Shown here one piece after another: positions 50,901 through 64,000 of a DNA stretch of 64,000 nucleotides; positions within the stretch are counted from its first letter, which is position 1; each line of letters starts with the position of its first letter. The stretch covers positions 12,214,001 through 12,278,000 of the forward strand of contig CM082578.2 in assembly GCA_040954595.2 (NCBI GenBank). Direction: 5' to 3'. The notes below the pieces were generated by a model. The model had not been told where the DNA came from, searched no databases, and worked only from the letters and a program-made list of their open reading frames with translations. Source of the DNA: Balanoglossus misakiensis. Lineage: Eukaryota; Hemichordata. A program made the position numbers and the translations under genes.

Positions 50901-53900
50901 TTGACTGTGTATGTGTCTTCAGCTCTCTCACCCCCATATCCCTTAAAATGAACCCACCCAAACCAGTGGAAACAATGGGTTTACACCATAGTCCAGTTGT
51001 GACAGGGGTTACAGTGTTAACAATAGTGCTGTTTCCTTTCTTCTTACAGGAATTTGGAGAGAGATCTGCTCCTCATCGCCACTCACTTCATTGAGAAGGA
51101 CAAAGAAAACAGGGCGGTTGCTTCAGCCAGCGCTCGACGCTCAGAATCTGCCAGGAAGAGACAGGTATGATGAAAAAAGAAAATGGGTTCCAGTAGATTA
51201 CCAGAGCTTATTTTCTGCAGAACAGTTACATTTGTGATGTTTACATAGTGAAATACAATCAGTGATATATTTCTCATTGATTGTACGCGCAGATAGATTT
51301 ATAATAATAAAGGTTCAGAGATAGGATGACTCTGTACAACTCTACCGTACAAGAAAATTTCAATGTACAAGTATAATATTTTTTATAAACTACATGATGT
51401 TTATGACGTTGATTTTTGGCCAGGGTCAAGCTGCAGCTGGAGATGTGGACATGCCTATGTATGGTCATCAACAAGTGGACAGGTTTGCTGTCTTGATGGA
51501 TCTGTGGGCCAGTGAAGCTGATTATCTGGAAAACAAACGCCAGGTTAGAGTTTATACTTTACATCCCAAAAGTAGATCCCTCTCTTTTTATTAATTCCCA
51601 ATAAAATATTGGATTATGTAAATGATAAACAGGTACATGATGTATATGTATGTCATAATTCCCAAAGCAAACAAAACTAGATTTTCAACATTTTCTTCCT
51701 TTTTTTAAAATTTCAGTTACTAGATTGTTATCTGGAGTCGTATCACCATGTCTTTGATATGCAAGAAAAGCGACAACTGACTCAGGTCATCACCAACATT
51801 ATGTCCCAGAGACCACGCTTCGACTTTGATGCCGACTACTTTGTGAAGACCTATCGTGCCGAGTCTATCTGCCTGAGACTTCACTGTACACTTATCAAGT
51901 CTATTCTTGACAAACAGGTCTGTTTGTGTGTGTGTGTGTGTGGGGGGGGGGGGGGGTGGTGCACTGGTTTTGATGGAAAAGTTCCAAGGTCTGAAAACTT
52001 TAATCAAATGACAACAATGATCAATCTGGATCACAGCAGAGACAGGGTTGCTCTCTGTTGATATTATTTTTGTGCTTTCCGGTTTATGCGAGCCAACATT
52101 GCTGAATTATTTGTTGGTAGGTAGACCTGTAGTCCTGCACACAACTTATAAAACCGTGTTCCATTTTCTTCCGCTATCCCTATTGCAGATAGAAGAGCAG
52201 AGAGAATACATCCAGAAAGTAACCAGGGCAGGCGATGGCGAGTTTGGAGTCCCCTATCAGATCATTCCAAAACAACTAGTGGCGTTGAATCTTAGCAGGT
52301 AAGTGTAAATTTCTCTTTGATTTTTGGGCAGTGTGTAAAAATTACATACATGCAGGGCTATACTAGCCATGCAATCGATTGCTAATTTTGTTTGACTTCA
52401 TGTATTTTTTCACACAATAGGCCAGCTCTGAAGCATGTGTACATGTTGGAGTTTCATCCATCGCTATCCATTGGAAGCAGGTTGCCAGTGTGTCTCAAGA
52501 AGGCATATTTTGTAAGTGGAAAACATCAGTCACACATGTAGCGTTCATTAAAACCTACCATCCAAATATTTCCAAAAAATAATATGAGGTTATCAGGAGC
52601 CTATAAAATGGGATTTAATGAAAAAATAAAACACTGGATTAATGATTATCCTCTGTTGTTTCTTTTGTGATCATGCATTGGCATCATTTCATCCTGGCTA
52701 CCAGCCAGAAAGATTGCACATTTGAAGCTAAGACTCGCTACTTTTTTGGTATCTTGTAGGATCTGTACCACACCCACCAACCCAAGTCAGTCACAGAGGC
52801 CATCTCCATGGACAAGAAGCTGCTGCAAGTGGCTCTCTCTCAGTGGGAGAAGTTGGAACCCCCAGGGAATGGCTACTCAGCCCAGGTGCAGAAAGATGTA
52901 AGTTGTTGGCGTATCTCAGGTTACTAGTATTTTCCCATGGTAGCCAATGATTTCTCTAGTCGTCAGTCACACAGGAAATGGAATGATGTACATTTCTGAA
53001 GGGCACTCTCGATCGACCCTCTTCCAGATTCCTGGGCAAAATTTCATGATTGAATACCAGAATGAATGATGTACCGGCAGTTACAATATCATAAATGACG
53101 TGTTTACCTCTACAGGTCTTCTCGGACGTATACGCAGAAGATCCGTTCTTCATATGCGAGATCGGGGAATCCCTCTTCCAGGCCAGAGACAGCGGGGGCG
53201 GCAAACGCAGCAAGAAGGAGAAGCAGGCCCACCTGCTGGGCATCTGGACGCGCCTGCTGGAGACAATCACTGTACGACACAGACTCATAGACGCAGCGTG
53301 GGAAACGGAGATACTCTCAAAGCTCTACAAGGGGCTGGCCTTTGAGATGGGCTTCGAGGAGTATCATCTATTTCTACGCTATGTCCAGTTTGAGTTTGCC
53401 TCGTTCAAGGAGAACGCCGACCAGCCCCCGCCGGTGTTCATCACGGCACTGCAGGAGGATGACAGTAGCGTGGACAGGTGGGCATGAACATCACATCCAC
53501 GTTGGTGCATGTTTTGTACAGTGTATTTGCTGATTGGGATTTTTTGTCATGTAAATTACAGACGTGCTTTATAACTACATGTACCGGTATATTAATTTGC
53601 TTTGCTTCAGATACGTACCATCATCCCTGTACTTGGCCATTCAGGAAATTGATGAAAAGCATGTGGGCATGTTTACCTTTAGAACCAGAGATGGGTTCAT
53701 CAAGGTAAGTTTCATATTAAATCCTGTCTCTCTAATATATTCAATGAAATGAAATGAATTACAGTGTTGCAAGTGTATGAAGTACCGGTACATCCCAAAT
53801 AGTTGCTGTTTGTTTCAGTGAATGAGGAGTTTGACATGTCTTGCTGTGTGTTCTGTTTGCAGATGATTGAAGGATCAGGCTTGGAGAATCTACGCATTGC

Positions 53901-56900
53901 TCTGCGATGTCAGATTGTCCACAAAAATGCCTTGCTGAGTGCCGTGCAGCAGGCCAGTGTGTGTTCCTACTTCCAAGAAGTGACCCAAACGGTTGACAAT
54001 GGAAAGAGGTGGGTTCTGTAGTCATCTGAAGGTAGATGCATGAACGCAAGGGAGCCTTCCCATACAATTAAATTAAATATCAGTTCTCAATGTAGCTGTA
54101 ATATACGGTCTTTGTTGTAAAGCAAAATACAAGGTGTTTCAACTGATCACACTGATACAGGCATCAGGGAAAATCTTAAAATATTATTAAAAATTGCAGA
54201 GTTGCTCTTCTTTTAATCTTGTGCACCTTGACACCCCCTGATGGCCTGTGACATTGTCTTTCACACTTATCCATGTTGGTTTCAGTGGACGTAAGTCGCC
54301 GTCCGATGCTCGTAGCGAGAAGAGCTCCATGACGGCCATGACCAGCATGGGATCGGCAACTGCTAACATTCAAAGCATGGCGTCATCGGTTGTGTTTGCA
54401 TCCAAACTGAAAACAGGCATGGAGAGGCACAAGAGGTCGCCAGAGTCGTTTGTGTCCCTGCAACTTGAAAAGGTATGTTGGAGTTGGTATCTCGCAGTTT
54501 AAATACTGCATGTAGGAAGTAGAAAAAACATTTTTGGGTTCTATGTCCAAACTTAAATCTGCAACCAAGAGTGAAAGACAGCACCTGATTATTTAGCAGA
54601 AATAGCCAAGGAATTACTTGAAATATGAAAGACTTGATTTTCCTCGCGTATGATTTTCTTCAGGCTCCGTCCAGAGATATGATGTTGAATGACTTTCTGA
54701 AGAAAAAGCAAACCATGGGCACCCTCATGAAGAGTAACGAAGAAGTGGAAAAACTGAAAAGGTAGGTGGCCATTTTGACAGGATGAAAATAAATCCATAT
54801 CATAACACGTGACATTTCCTGATAGAAATGAAAATTTTGTATTTTGTTTTCTTTATTGACTTTGTCTTTTTTGCTTGAGTGCTAACTGAGACAAAATGTT
54901 GTTTTATCTGCAGGTCTTTGATTGGCTCATTCTGTCACCATTACCAACGGCGGATGTCCCAGTACTCCCTGCGAGGTCAGATCATCGCCTACCTGAACAG
55001 CACAATGGCTTTACTGGAGGAATTCCCCACGACCAAACAGGCCCACTTCATGGTGGGAAGGCCCAATGAAAAGAAGACAGAAGACGATGACAAGAAAGGA
55101 CTTGCCACTGATCCAAGGTAGAAATATAAAAGGGAATGTTACTTGTTGGGGACCAGATGAGTTCATCTGCACAGCTTGATGTAGAAAACCAACAGATTTC
55201 TGGATATACATGTAGAGATTCATTCAGTGCTTGAGTTCGAGAGGCCTATTGTATGGCCTGAACGTACGCAAAATTTCAGGCTGATAAATTTTCAGAAAAA
55301 TGTGTCAGTTTAGATTTGTTTTATGCACAAACATATTTTTAACCAGATTTTTCATACATAATCAGCGTCTGTGAATTATTGATTCCTTTTCAGGACACTT
55401 CACAAAAGACCGAGGCAGATCCTCTCCAAAGACGGCTCCACGTTGCTGAATCTCTGGTTTCTGCCACACCACTCCGAGGTGCTCATCATGTTCAAAACTC
55501 TCGACAATGACACTTGCATCAAGGCGCTGAGGATGACACTGCACCTTGTGGCCGCCTTGCACGACATCCTGCACTACCTGTGTGCCTATTCCAGGCTTGG
55601 AAGTTCCCATGCCAGGTAGGTCTTCCCGCACTCTCAATTTCAGGATTCATTACCAATGGCCAACAAAAGTACTGACAAAATCTTGCGTGTACCGTACATA
55701 CCATATTCGTCCCATCATAGTAGCCTGCTCATATATAATCCCCCAAAGGTTTTACACGTGATTTGTATTCTGTGATACATTCCTTTGTAAGCCCCTCCAG
55801 AAATACTGTCTCCCGTGGTGGTGGAAATCGCTATGCTGAAGTGAAATATAATCAGTCAACTATAATTTTACGGAACTGCAAAATGACAGGTTGTCGCTGA
55901 TAATGTATGTCCCTGTTGTTTCTGTTGCAATCACTACATGTATATGTATTTTAAATTTATGTATTATGACAGGCTTGGATCAAAGGGAGCAGAGTTTTCA
56001 TCGGCCGACTGGGGCGGCTCTGAGGGCATATCAGCCGAACTCAGAGCAATACAAAAACAAATTGATAACTTAGACAATCCAACCAGCCCTCATGAGGTGA
56101 GTACCATGGGTCGTTGTGAATTGTGTTGTTGATTGATTATTCATTGAAATGATTTATCCGAATAGGAGACATGTTCAAAAGTAATCATGTTATAATCAGT
56201 GGATCTTGAGAGATTAGGTGAAGTCATTAACAGGAGAAGTATCAATGACCACAGAGAGAATAATCTGAGACATTATAATATAGGACAGTATGTCTTTAGC
56301 AGGTATTACAGATAGATAGAACACCCATTCCAATTAGTATTGGTAGTGGAGCTGAAGTTGTGAGGCAGGAGAGGAAAAGAGGCGTTGTCATGCTCTCTCA
56401 TACCACTTGAGGGCGCTGCTAGGCAGCCACCTGTTGATATCAGTCAGGAATACTGTTTAAAGAGAGCTTCATGTAGGACAGGACACCCTTTTGCACCCTC
56501 AAGCAAGACAGGTAAAAGTAGAGCAAGGAAAAATAGGAAGTGATCAGATGAATATTAGGATGCAGTGAAGAAAATCTCTGAGATTTGTCGTATATTTGCA
56601 CAATCATGGTTCATAAATATTTTCCATTCATTAGGTATGGTCACACTACACTTTATTTATCAAGAAAATCATTGATAAGATGAAATAGAACAAGCTTTCT
56701 CCTTCTGTGACAGGGTTAATGATTTCGATCAAATGTATTCTTTGATCTTTTGCCTTGACTCCATGTTATGACATCTTCACAGGTTTCTGATTACCTGACA
56801 CTGCGACGTGATGTCATGTTTCTGGAGTTCGACACCTCCGTCCGCCACGCGATGTGCGACACGTTTCTCTCCACCAATAACGTGGCCGCGTACAGGAGTG

Positions 56901-59900
56901 TGACGGACAACATGCACACTGCCCTCACCGGTCTCAGCAATGTACAGGTACCCTCCGTCTACTCCATCTCCCTGCCCGTGCCCGAACCGTACGAACCCAG
57001 AGATTTCCACGCCCAGCAGGTCACGCCGTGGAGGGCGTTTCTTGGCAGGTGAGTGTGATAAACAAATTGGGGAGAGGGGAATGAAATTTGTACAGCATTG
57101 GTCATCTAAATGATGCTTCAGCTGAGGTGCGTGTACTGTGCAAGCAGATGTTCTATTTTAACCCTTTCAACTGTACCATAGAAAACGATATGTTTGGACC
57201 AAACTAATTAGTTAAAGGGCAAACAAAATAATTGGAAACTTTATAAGCATGCTTAGTATATCACCTTTTGCAATTTATGGCCAAAACTTTGAAAATTATC
57301 TTCTTGATTTTTCTGACTTTCGCTTTGTGATAGTCCATATCTCTGCATGTAGTTTACTGTTCAGTTGTGTTACAAGTGTGGAGCAATGCTTGGTTGTCAA
57401 TCTTTGTAGCTGACAAAACTTTGAGTGCGGCAAATTCCCAGGTGGTTTCTATAAAAATACAGGCAATCTGCTCTGTATCATGTGAAAGTATTCCCTCGGA
57501 GACAGTGATGCAAGTCATCATATCCTCTGACTTCCTACCACGCCTTGTTTCCCCCTCCCCCCCAGGAGAGGTCCGTTCCCCACCCAGTTCTGGGACTTCC
57601 GCCAGATCGAGTACAACATGCAGCTGTGTCTGGCCGGCCTGCGGGACGTGGACAGGCACGTGGCCAACGGGGAGATTCTGGGCGTGTCGCTGCTGATGGA
57701 GGATGTGCTGCAGACCTGTCAACCGGACGAGCTGTACAACAACATGGATGTGGAGAGTGACGATGAGAGTGGCAAGGAGAAAGACGCCAAGGATGGAGGC
57801 ACGACGCCGAGAATAGAGGAACAGCCAACAGAAGAAAAAGAAGTCAGCCACCACCGTACGTGATATGCTTCATGACAAATCTTTCACTCCATCACCAGAT
57901 AGAGTTATATTTTGTTCTCGTTATTATATGCAAAACGTCTAAAACCCCAATTTTATTGTAAAATTTCATCCACAGGAGACAAGTATCAATTTATTTAAAT
58001 GAACTGATTTTTGTTTGCTTTCAGATGCACCAAAGAAGGCAATCTCCAGAAGCAAGGAACCAATTGTTGCCTACGGACTTCTCAAGAAGTTCCTCATACT
58101 GTGGAAGATCTTGGAAGTGTTCAAGAAGGAGTGGGCCAGAAGAAAGCTGCAAGACGAGGAAATAGCTACAAGATCGGCGTTCCAAAAATATTGGTAAGGA
58201 GATTTGAGAATTCCTGGTGATGTAACTTGTTTTGAATCCCAATTGTATCTGTGGAGGATTAAGACAAGGGCAGTTTAGTTTAAAGGGCGACGATCGTCTT
58301 ATGCGCATCATAATTTTGAGTGTGTTTAGGAACACTTTATTCTACCAAACAACTATGCATCTGACTGTGTGTATTTTCTGAATTCACTTCACTTCTGCAT
58401 GAAACACAAAGTACAAAATGTCAGTCCCTATCCCACCCTCCCCTGAGATCCCTTTCACCACCTGAATGCCAACCTTCTGTTTTCTGTTGATTGTTTTCCC
58501 TTACCTGCAGCAAAGTGTACAAGGTTGAAGTGGTGTACCCTGTTGTGAAGAGCATTGCCCGAAAGTATGGACAGGTAGGTCTGAGAGCGTTTAGTCTGGT
58601 GTGACTGAAATATCTGCTATGCAAATGTAAAAAATGAAACACGGTATGTCCACTAAACCAAAACTTGTCTTGCCATCTAGGCCAATTGATTTCGAAACGT
58701 GACCTGCTCAGGTGGCATATACATGTACCTCTAAACCTGTCTCTGGGGGTCGGATTCTGCTGTGACCCTTTAGATAGTACTTATGAGAAGCTGTCCACTG
58801 AGACAGAATTCTGCTTAATTTTGTGTCCATCCATCATTGACAGGGCGACATGTACGAAGGAATGATCCGGGAAGACGAACCCGTGCCGGCGCCGGCAGGT
58901 GCTTCGGAAATGGAAATTAGAGCCAAGCAGCTGATCCGGCTCATCGACCATCTCGAGGCCTTCATGATTCACGAGCTCAGGAAGAAGATCGCCAAGGAAC
59001 ACACGCTGGTTGTTTCAGAGAGAGGTCGCGAGGAGGGCAACCTGCCAACCGACTTGTGGAAGAAACCAGTGAGTGACAAAGACCATACTTCCAAAATATC
59101 ACTTTTCAAAAATGAGGTCCTGGGGCTAGAAAAATCAGTTTGTCTGCAGTGCAGTACCTCAATCCTTGAAGACTTTATTATTCTGTTTTTCTAAGACTAC
59201 CAAAGGTTGATATTTGATCAGTCGTACAGTAATTTCATGTATGTGTTTCTTTTGATTGGCAGGTTATTAATGAGAGAATGACCATAGCTAAACCCCACAT
59301 AGCAGAAGATTTCAGTCGTATGTTGGTGTCAGAAGCCACACAGAGTGGTGATGACATCATTATCAAGAGAGTAAGTACTACCTATCTCTTGTTCATTGAA
59401 AAGAAGTCAAATATTACAGACTATGAATGCAGAACTGAGTGTAATGGCAGTATTGCTTTGTATGCCCTGTTTTGGAGTATATAATTATGTATACAAATTT
59501 ATCTCTTCTAATATTGTACATGTACTATGCTTCCATACTTGTTCTGACATCTGTTTTTGTCTTCTTTCGTAGGAGACACTGAACAAAGCCCTGTCCACGC
59601 TGGCAAACTTGGTGATGCAGAGAGAGAGAAGCAACTATGAGTCTTACTCCATGTATTACGAGAATCTTTTGCGTCACCATCATCAGCTGCTCTACCAGAG
59701 AGAACAGGTGAGTGGAGGTTGAATGGCGTGGCAGTCAACTTTGACCCTCACATTAGTGGTTGCCCAACATTGACCTTGTCAGCCAATTTTTTTGGACAAA
59801 ATCATTCAGCATCTGAAGTATCCCATATACATCACTACCAACACCACTTGCGTCTTGAGCTGCTATTCCCTGACCTCATCAGTAACGCTAATCATGACTG

Positions 59901-62900
59901 TGTCTTGTCGAATGTGTTAATCTAAAACTCCTCTGCCTTGCCTCCAGGAAATCAAGAAACTGAAAGACACCAGTCAAGAGAAAGGAGCTTCGGGTCTTGT
60001 AGAAGTGCAGTGTCAATTAGCAGACAGAAGTCATGAATTGATACTAGGTGAGTGTGACAGTTCCTCGATGGACCCATATGCATACAGTAGGGCCTATATA
60101 AGACCACACGGCCAAGTCTGTGAGATTTGGTGCATTTTTAGGAGGGTTCAAACTGAGCCTAAGTCTTCCTGTCAGAGAAGGTTATTCAGCAATGACATTT
60201 ATGAAATTTGCAACGTTAAGCTACAGGATAGGAAACTTTCAAAATGGATATTCTCAGAATAATGTTGAGTTAAGTGCATTAAATAGCCTACCATTTCAAA
60301 TGAATCTTATCGATGTTTCCATTCATTGTACTCACAGAAATCACAGCTCTGAGAGCCAAGATTGCAGAAATGAGAGAGCAAGCCCTGACCATGGAAAGAG
60401 ACATCCGAGAGAGAGTGAAAGAAGAGTGTAATGGATTGGTGCAGAATCTCTTCTCTGCTGCCTTTACACTGAAAACCAGATTTGATGAGTTCAGGTGAGA
60501 ATTCTTTTCGTTGCCTCAGTGTAATATGCAAATAACAGGGCAGACAGTGCATAGTATAAGGTAATGGATAAACTGTCCTGAGTATGAAATTCCTGCCTTT
60601 GAATAGAGAATATTTTAAACATCTCTGCAGATTCAGAGTCAACTAAGACGTCTGCCATACTGTTGGCACACCTGTACAACTTCTGCTGAAACTTAATGTT
60701 GTTTTGCCTGTTTTTTCCCCGTCTATAGACAACAGCTTTACGATGACATGTTTAATAGCATTGGTGACGTCAGGCATGACGCCATAATGACCATGAGTAA
60801 ACTCAAATCTCAGCCAGGAGGAACAGAAGGTGAGTGTGAGAAATCCACTCGGGTCATTTCTCTGGCCATGGTGTCAAATGTTGCAAAGTATCATGCATTT
60901 AGATGGTGGTTTGGCGCTCGACCAATTTAGGACAGAGTGAGTGTCTGAAAGGTTCCTTTGTTAAGATGTGTGCAGAATGAGGTGCTGAGGATAACTTTTA
61001 GGTTTTAACAAGAGTATCCCATGCTTTGTCCACAGAGGAAGATGCCTTGCAGAGAAACCTGCGCAAATCCGAAGAACTCAGCAGAATTTCACATGAGAAC
61101 AACGAACTGAACAGACTGGTGTTGAAAATGAAGATGGTAAACAACTGGAAGCGAACGCACCTTCAAGAGTATTATGAATCATTGGTGAGTGTGCATGGCC
61201 AGACTAAATGAGGTTGTAATTGCACCTCTACTGTATAACAGATTGTTTGAATGTGATTTGTTTGAATTCCTCAACAATAAAGAGAAAATCAAATTCAAGG
61301 TAGTCCACTTGTCAGGTGTATATACCCACGTACAGCTAATTGACTCATTGCTGTATCCCATTTTGATCCAGGTGTACAATCTTCGACAAGAGGCTGACAG
61401 ATGCAAGAAAGATTACCTAGAAGTGAAGATGATGGCCGAGGAAGATGTCATTCTACTCCGGCAGCAGTTGGTGGCTTTGAAGAAAGCACTGACAAATTCC
61501 GAGAAGGCCAGAGAAGCCATCCAGAAGCAGCAAGAAAAAGAGGTAAGCAGTTGAATGCAGTGACACACATACATGTACATGTACGTGTACGTACAGCAGT
61601 GACAAGAAAACAGTTTGTACACATTTTGCCCAATGTTCCGTCTTTACAGTTCCATGTATTCAAATAGAAATTATTACAAATGATTTTCTTTTCAAAGCCC
61701 ATCAGCTCTAAACCAAGCTGAGATACAGTAGCTCTATATCTTTGTCACTTTGTATGCACACAATTGACTTTTGTGTCATATGAGGTCTTGTCAGGACATC
61801 ATTGCGAATGAGACGATGACCACACTGAATATAACATGAACTTATTCTCGTCTTGCAGTCCAGAGTTATGAAAGAGCTGGAGCACAAAGCTGAGCAAGCA
61901 GCTCGCAGCGCCAAGCAGTTAGAACATGCCAGGGCTGCCAACTTATCTAAACTGGTGAGTTATCTTATCACACAGAGGTCAGTCTGCAGAGTTCTTTTGA
62001 AACCATAGAGGGCGGTTGTTATACTGAGTCTTCATGTCAATCTCATCGAGAGAGACTCGCGTTCTCTGGTTGATTATGTGCATCTTAGGAAAGACGTTAG
62101 ACGTGATGGAGTCTGTATCATCTCAGTGAACTTGACATTTTCTTACTTACGCAGATGGAACAACTTGAAGACAAAGATGTGCGCTTGAAGACGCTGAGCA
62201 CCGAGCAGGAGAAGAAGGTGAAGATGAGTCAGATAATGCAGAACAAAGTGAAGAAAGACATGGGACACATGAAGAAACAACTGACGCATGAGAGATCTCT
62301 GAAGTTAGACGCCTTCCAACGAATAGACGAGCTCCAGACCCAAGTGTACGACTACGAGGTCGACTTTCAGTTGCCATCCAGGCCACACACAGCAGGCAGT
62401 AAGTCAGATGAAATTCATATGTCTAGCTTCTCCACACAAAATGCATTTTATGTGGTCCACAAGTCCTCTTGTATAATGTTGCATGATAGTAAAAGCATGG
62501 ATCTGTCCTTCAAAGTAGATCCATAGAATTGTCATTTCTAAATATTTGTTATTTTCATCAGAGGTATTCATGCAACTTTTTCACAAAGTCTTTATCTCCC
62601 ATTGCCATTTTATTAATTGCCAACATCCTTGATTCCGTCTGTCTCCATCAAGCTGCGTCCCCTCAGTTGCTGGTGATATGGTCCATTGGATCATGGAAAG
62701 CAATGGGAACATTTCATTCCATGAGGATACTTAGGGTTGTTATCTTACAGTTAATTAACATGTTTTTGGAATGGTGATGATGAGTTTGAAAGTGCCCCCC
62801 TGGTACCTCCCCCTTACTTTGACTGACTGTGCAACAGCCATCGTGTCCAAATCCTGCTTGCCGCCTTGGATTGTTGTGGTGGCATGTCAAATGGTTTTCA

Positions 62901-63748
62901 ATCCCCCCAGATTTCTTTTTTTTCCCCACACTATGCTCTTCCCACCCATCACAAGTTCGCATTGAATGATTTGCCTGATTGTCCAAACCTCTTTTCTCCC
63001 CGATTGCTCACCCAGTGAAAGTTTTTAGCGTTAGATTCCCACGTAAGTACACGTAGACGCACACAAGCGGGAACTGTCAACTTGCTTGCATTTTACACTT
63101 CCACCAACAGCACGTACGACTAGCTGTGTCTGTGTGTCTTACTGAACTGTCACATCTCATGAGTTGTATCTCCGTTTCACATTTCTCGATGCATCGAGAT
63201 GGCGTGCTGTGTTTTTCGCTCTTGAGTGCTGTGACTTTTAATTCAGTTTGAAGTGCACTAACACACACAGTCCAACACACAAGAAATACAAAAATGCTTG
63301 AATGAAACACAGTTGGCGATAGGATATGCTTTTATCTGTCGTAACAAAATAGGGACCTGGGCTTGCCCTCCAGGTGGAACTTTGTCAAACCTGAACTTTG
63401 TCAATCTGTCAACATCTACATGTATCGGTATGTTGCCTGAATAAAGCAAGGTCAAAGTTCATTTACTTCATGAGGGAAAAGGCATTCACCTGTACACTGC
63501 TTACAACCCATTAAGAACATAATTATAACATTTTCCTTGCAAAGCGATTCACCATCAATGAAAATTCAATGTGGTTTGTTGTTCTCTCTGCAGCTGTGCG
63601 CACCGCCAGGACGACCAAGTCCAGTCGTCCAAGCACAGGCATCTGGCCGCCACACGTAGGTTTCCCGCCCAATTACAATCGCTCTCTGACCCCCGACCCC
63701 TGGCCAAAAGAACCGGATGGTGACCGAATAACGCAGAGGCCAAAAACT
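44918..63748 (+). CDS. CCDC162: CCDC162-like giant coiled-coil protein (DUF4549), 3' partial
   Basis: 44 coding exons join in one open frame of 2,249 codons and run off the right edge. Exons: 44918-45060, 45395-45467, 45790-45900, 46271-46395, 47093-47279, 47651-47939, 48273-48385, 48490-48615, 48782-48864, 49155-49266, 49442-49587, 49719-49983, 50140-50237, 50419-50514, 50632-50769, 51050-51164, 51424-51543, 51717-51917, 52189-52298, 52421-52511, 52760-52897, 53116-53477, 53611-53704, 53863-54008, 54286-54472, 54664-54761, 54914-55117, 55394-55615, 55973-56096, 56783-57048, 57566-57855, 58025-58193, 58511-58574, 58844-59068, 59263-59370, 59573-59707, 59948-60047, 60338-60494, 60729-60829, 61036-61184, 61372-61542, 61859-61954, 62155-62398, 63594-63748. 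The N-terminal region (LTEEAINSMKDEYTEKSLPL; HMHMLRWKRFCSHTSTLEAV) recalls DUF4549. Residues about 1814-2198 are coiled coil. No signal peptide is seen. Function is unknown; the assignment to CCDC162 rests on my memory of the family. Confidence 0.8.
51926..51956. repeat. (TG)n followed by a G run of about 15
   Basis: The tract begins about 10 bp inside the intron after exon 18 of the CCDC162-like gene, so the transcript carries a long G tract just after the donor site. Confidence 0.9.
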
Positions 63749-64000
63749 GTGAGTTGAGTTTTGAAATTTCTGATTTTTTTTTTAAAGCAGCATGTGTGAA
63801 CTTTTGTATGTGCGTGAGTGCATGCTTGGTTAAACCTTGCTGTGGCTGAGATTACATGTGTAGTAATAGGGCTGTTAATCTTGTTTCAGTCGATGATTAA
63901 CTGGAGATGAGTAAAAAAGATAATTGATGAGTTCAGTGTCTGATGATGGTGATAAATTCAGAGATAAGTCCCGGGTTCTGCCTGCTGGGTCAAATATATT
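63749..64000 (+). other. intron of the CCDC162-like gene running off the window
   Basis: Exon 44 ends with a GTGAGT donor in phase 0. No further exon is visible before the window ends. Confidence 0.7.

Overview
This is a stretch of intron-rich animal nuclear DNA. Genes are split by GT-AG introns, simple-sequence repeats and long G runs are common, and there are no operons. The gene set (MBD4, caveolins, an invertebrate-style TRPV channel, EBP, BAP1, a CCDC162-type giant protein) suggests an invertebrate. My best guess is a lancelet (Branchiostoma) or another marine deuterostome or lophotrochozoan; the sequence alone does not prove this. I read nine genes by joining exons whose splice sites and phases agree.

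Left part (1-9,000): the 3' part of MBD4 (thymine DNA glycosylase) on the + strand ends at 4390. It converges on an uncharacterised five-exon gene on the - strand (8996 to 4864, 636 aa) that has an X-box-like site just upstream of its start. A gene-free, apparently CpG-rich stretch follows (about 9.0-14.4 kb).

Caveolin cluster (14.4-25.1 kb): four two-exon caveolin genes lie head to tail on the - strand. All share a 339-nt second exon and the same intron position. The two middle copies share a 239-bp block of perfect identity with abrupt edges, which points to gene conversion.

Middle (27.6-42.1 kb): a complete 16-exon TRPV channel gene (773 aa, - strand) carries an 18-nt microexon in its pore region. 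A complete EBP sterol isomerase gene (227 aa, - strand) stands head to head with a complete BAP1 deubiquitinase gene (770 aa, + strand) across about 680 bp, a probable bidirectional promoter.

Right part (44.9-64.0 kb): one very large + strand gene has 44 coding exons in the window. They join in a single open frame of 2,249 codons and the gene continues past the right edge. It resembles CCDC162 (DUF4549/coiled-coil). The genes do not form one pathway. The features most worth follow-up are the caveolin array, the uncharacterised gene, the TRPV microexon and the intact CCDC162-like gene.
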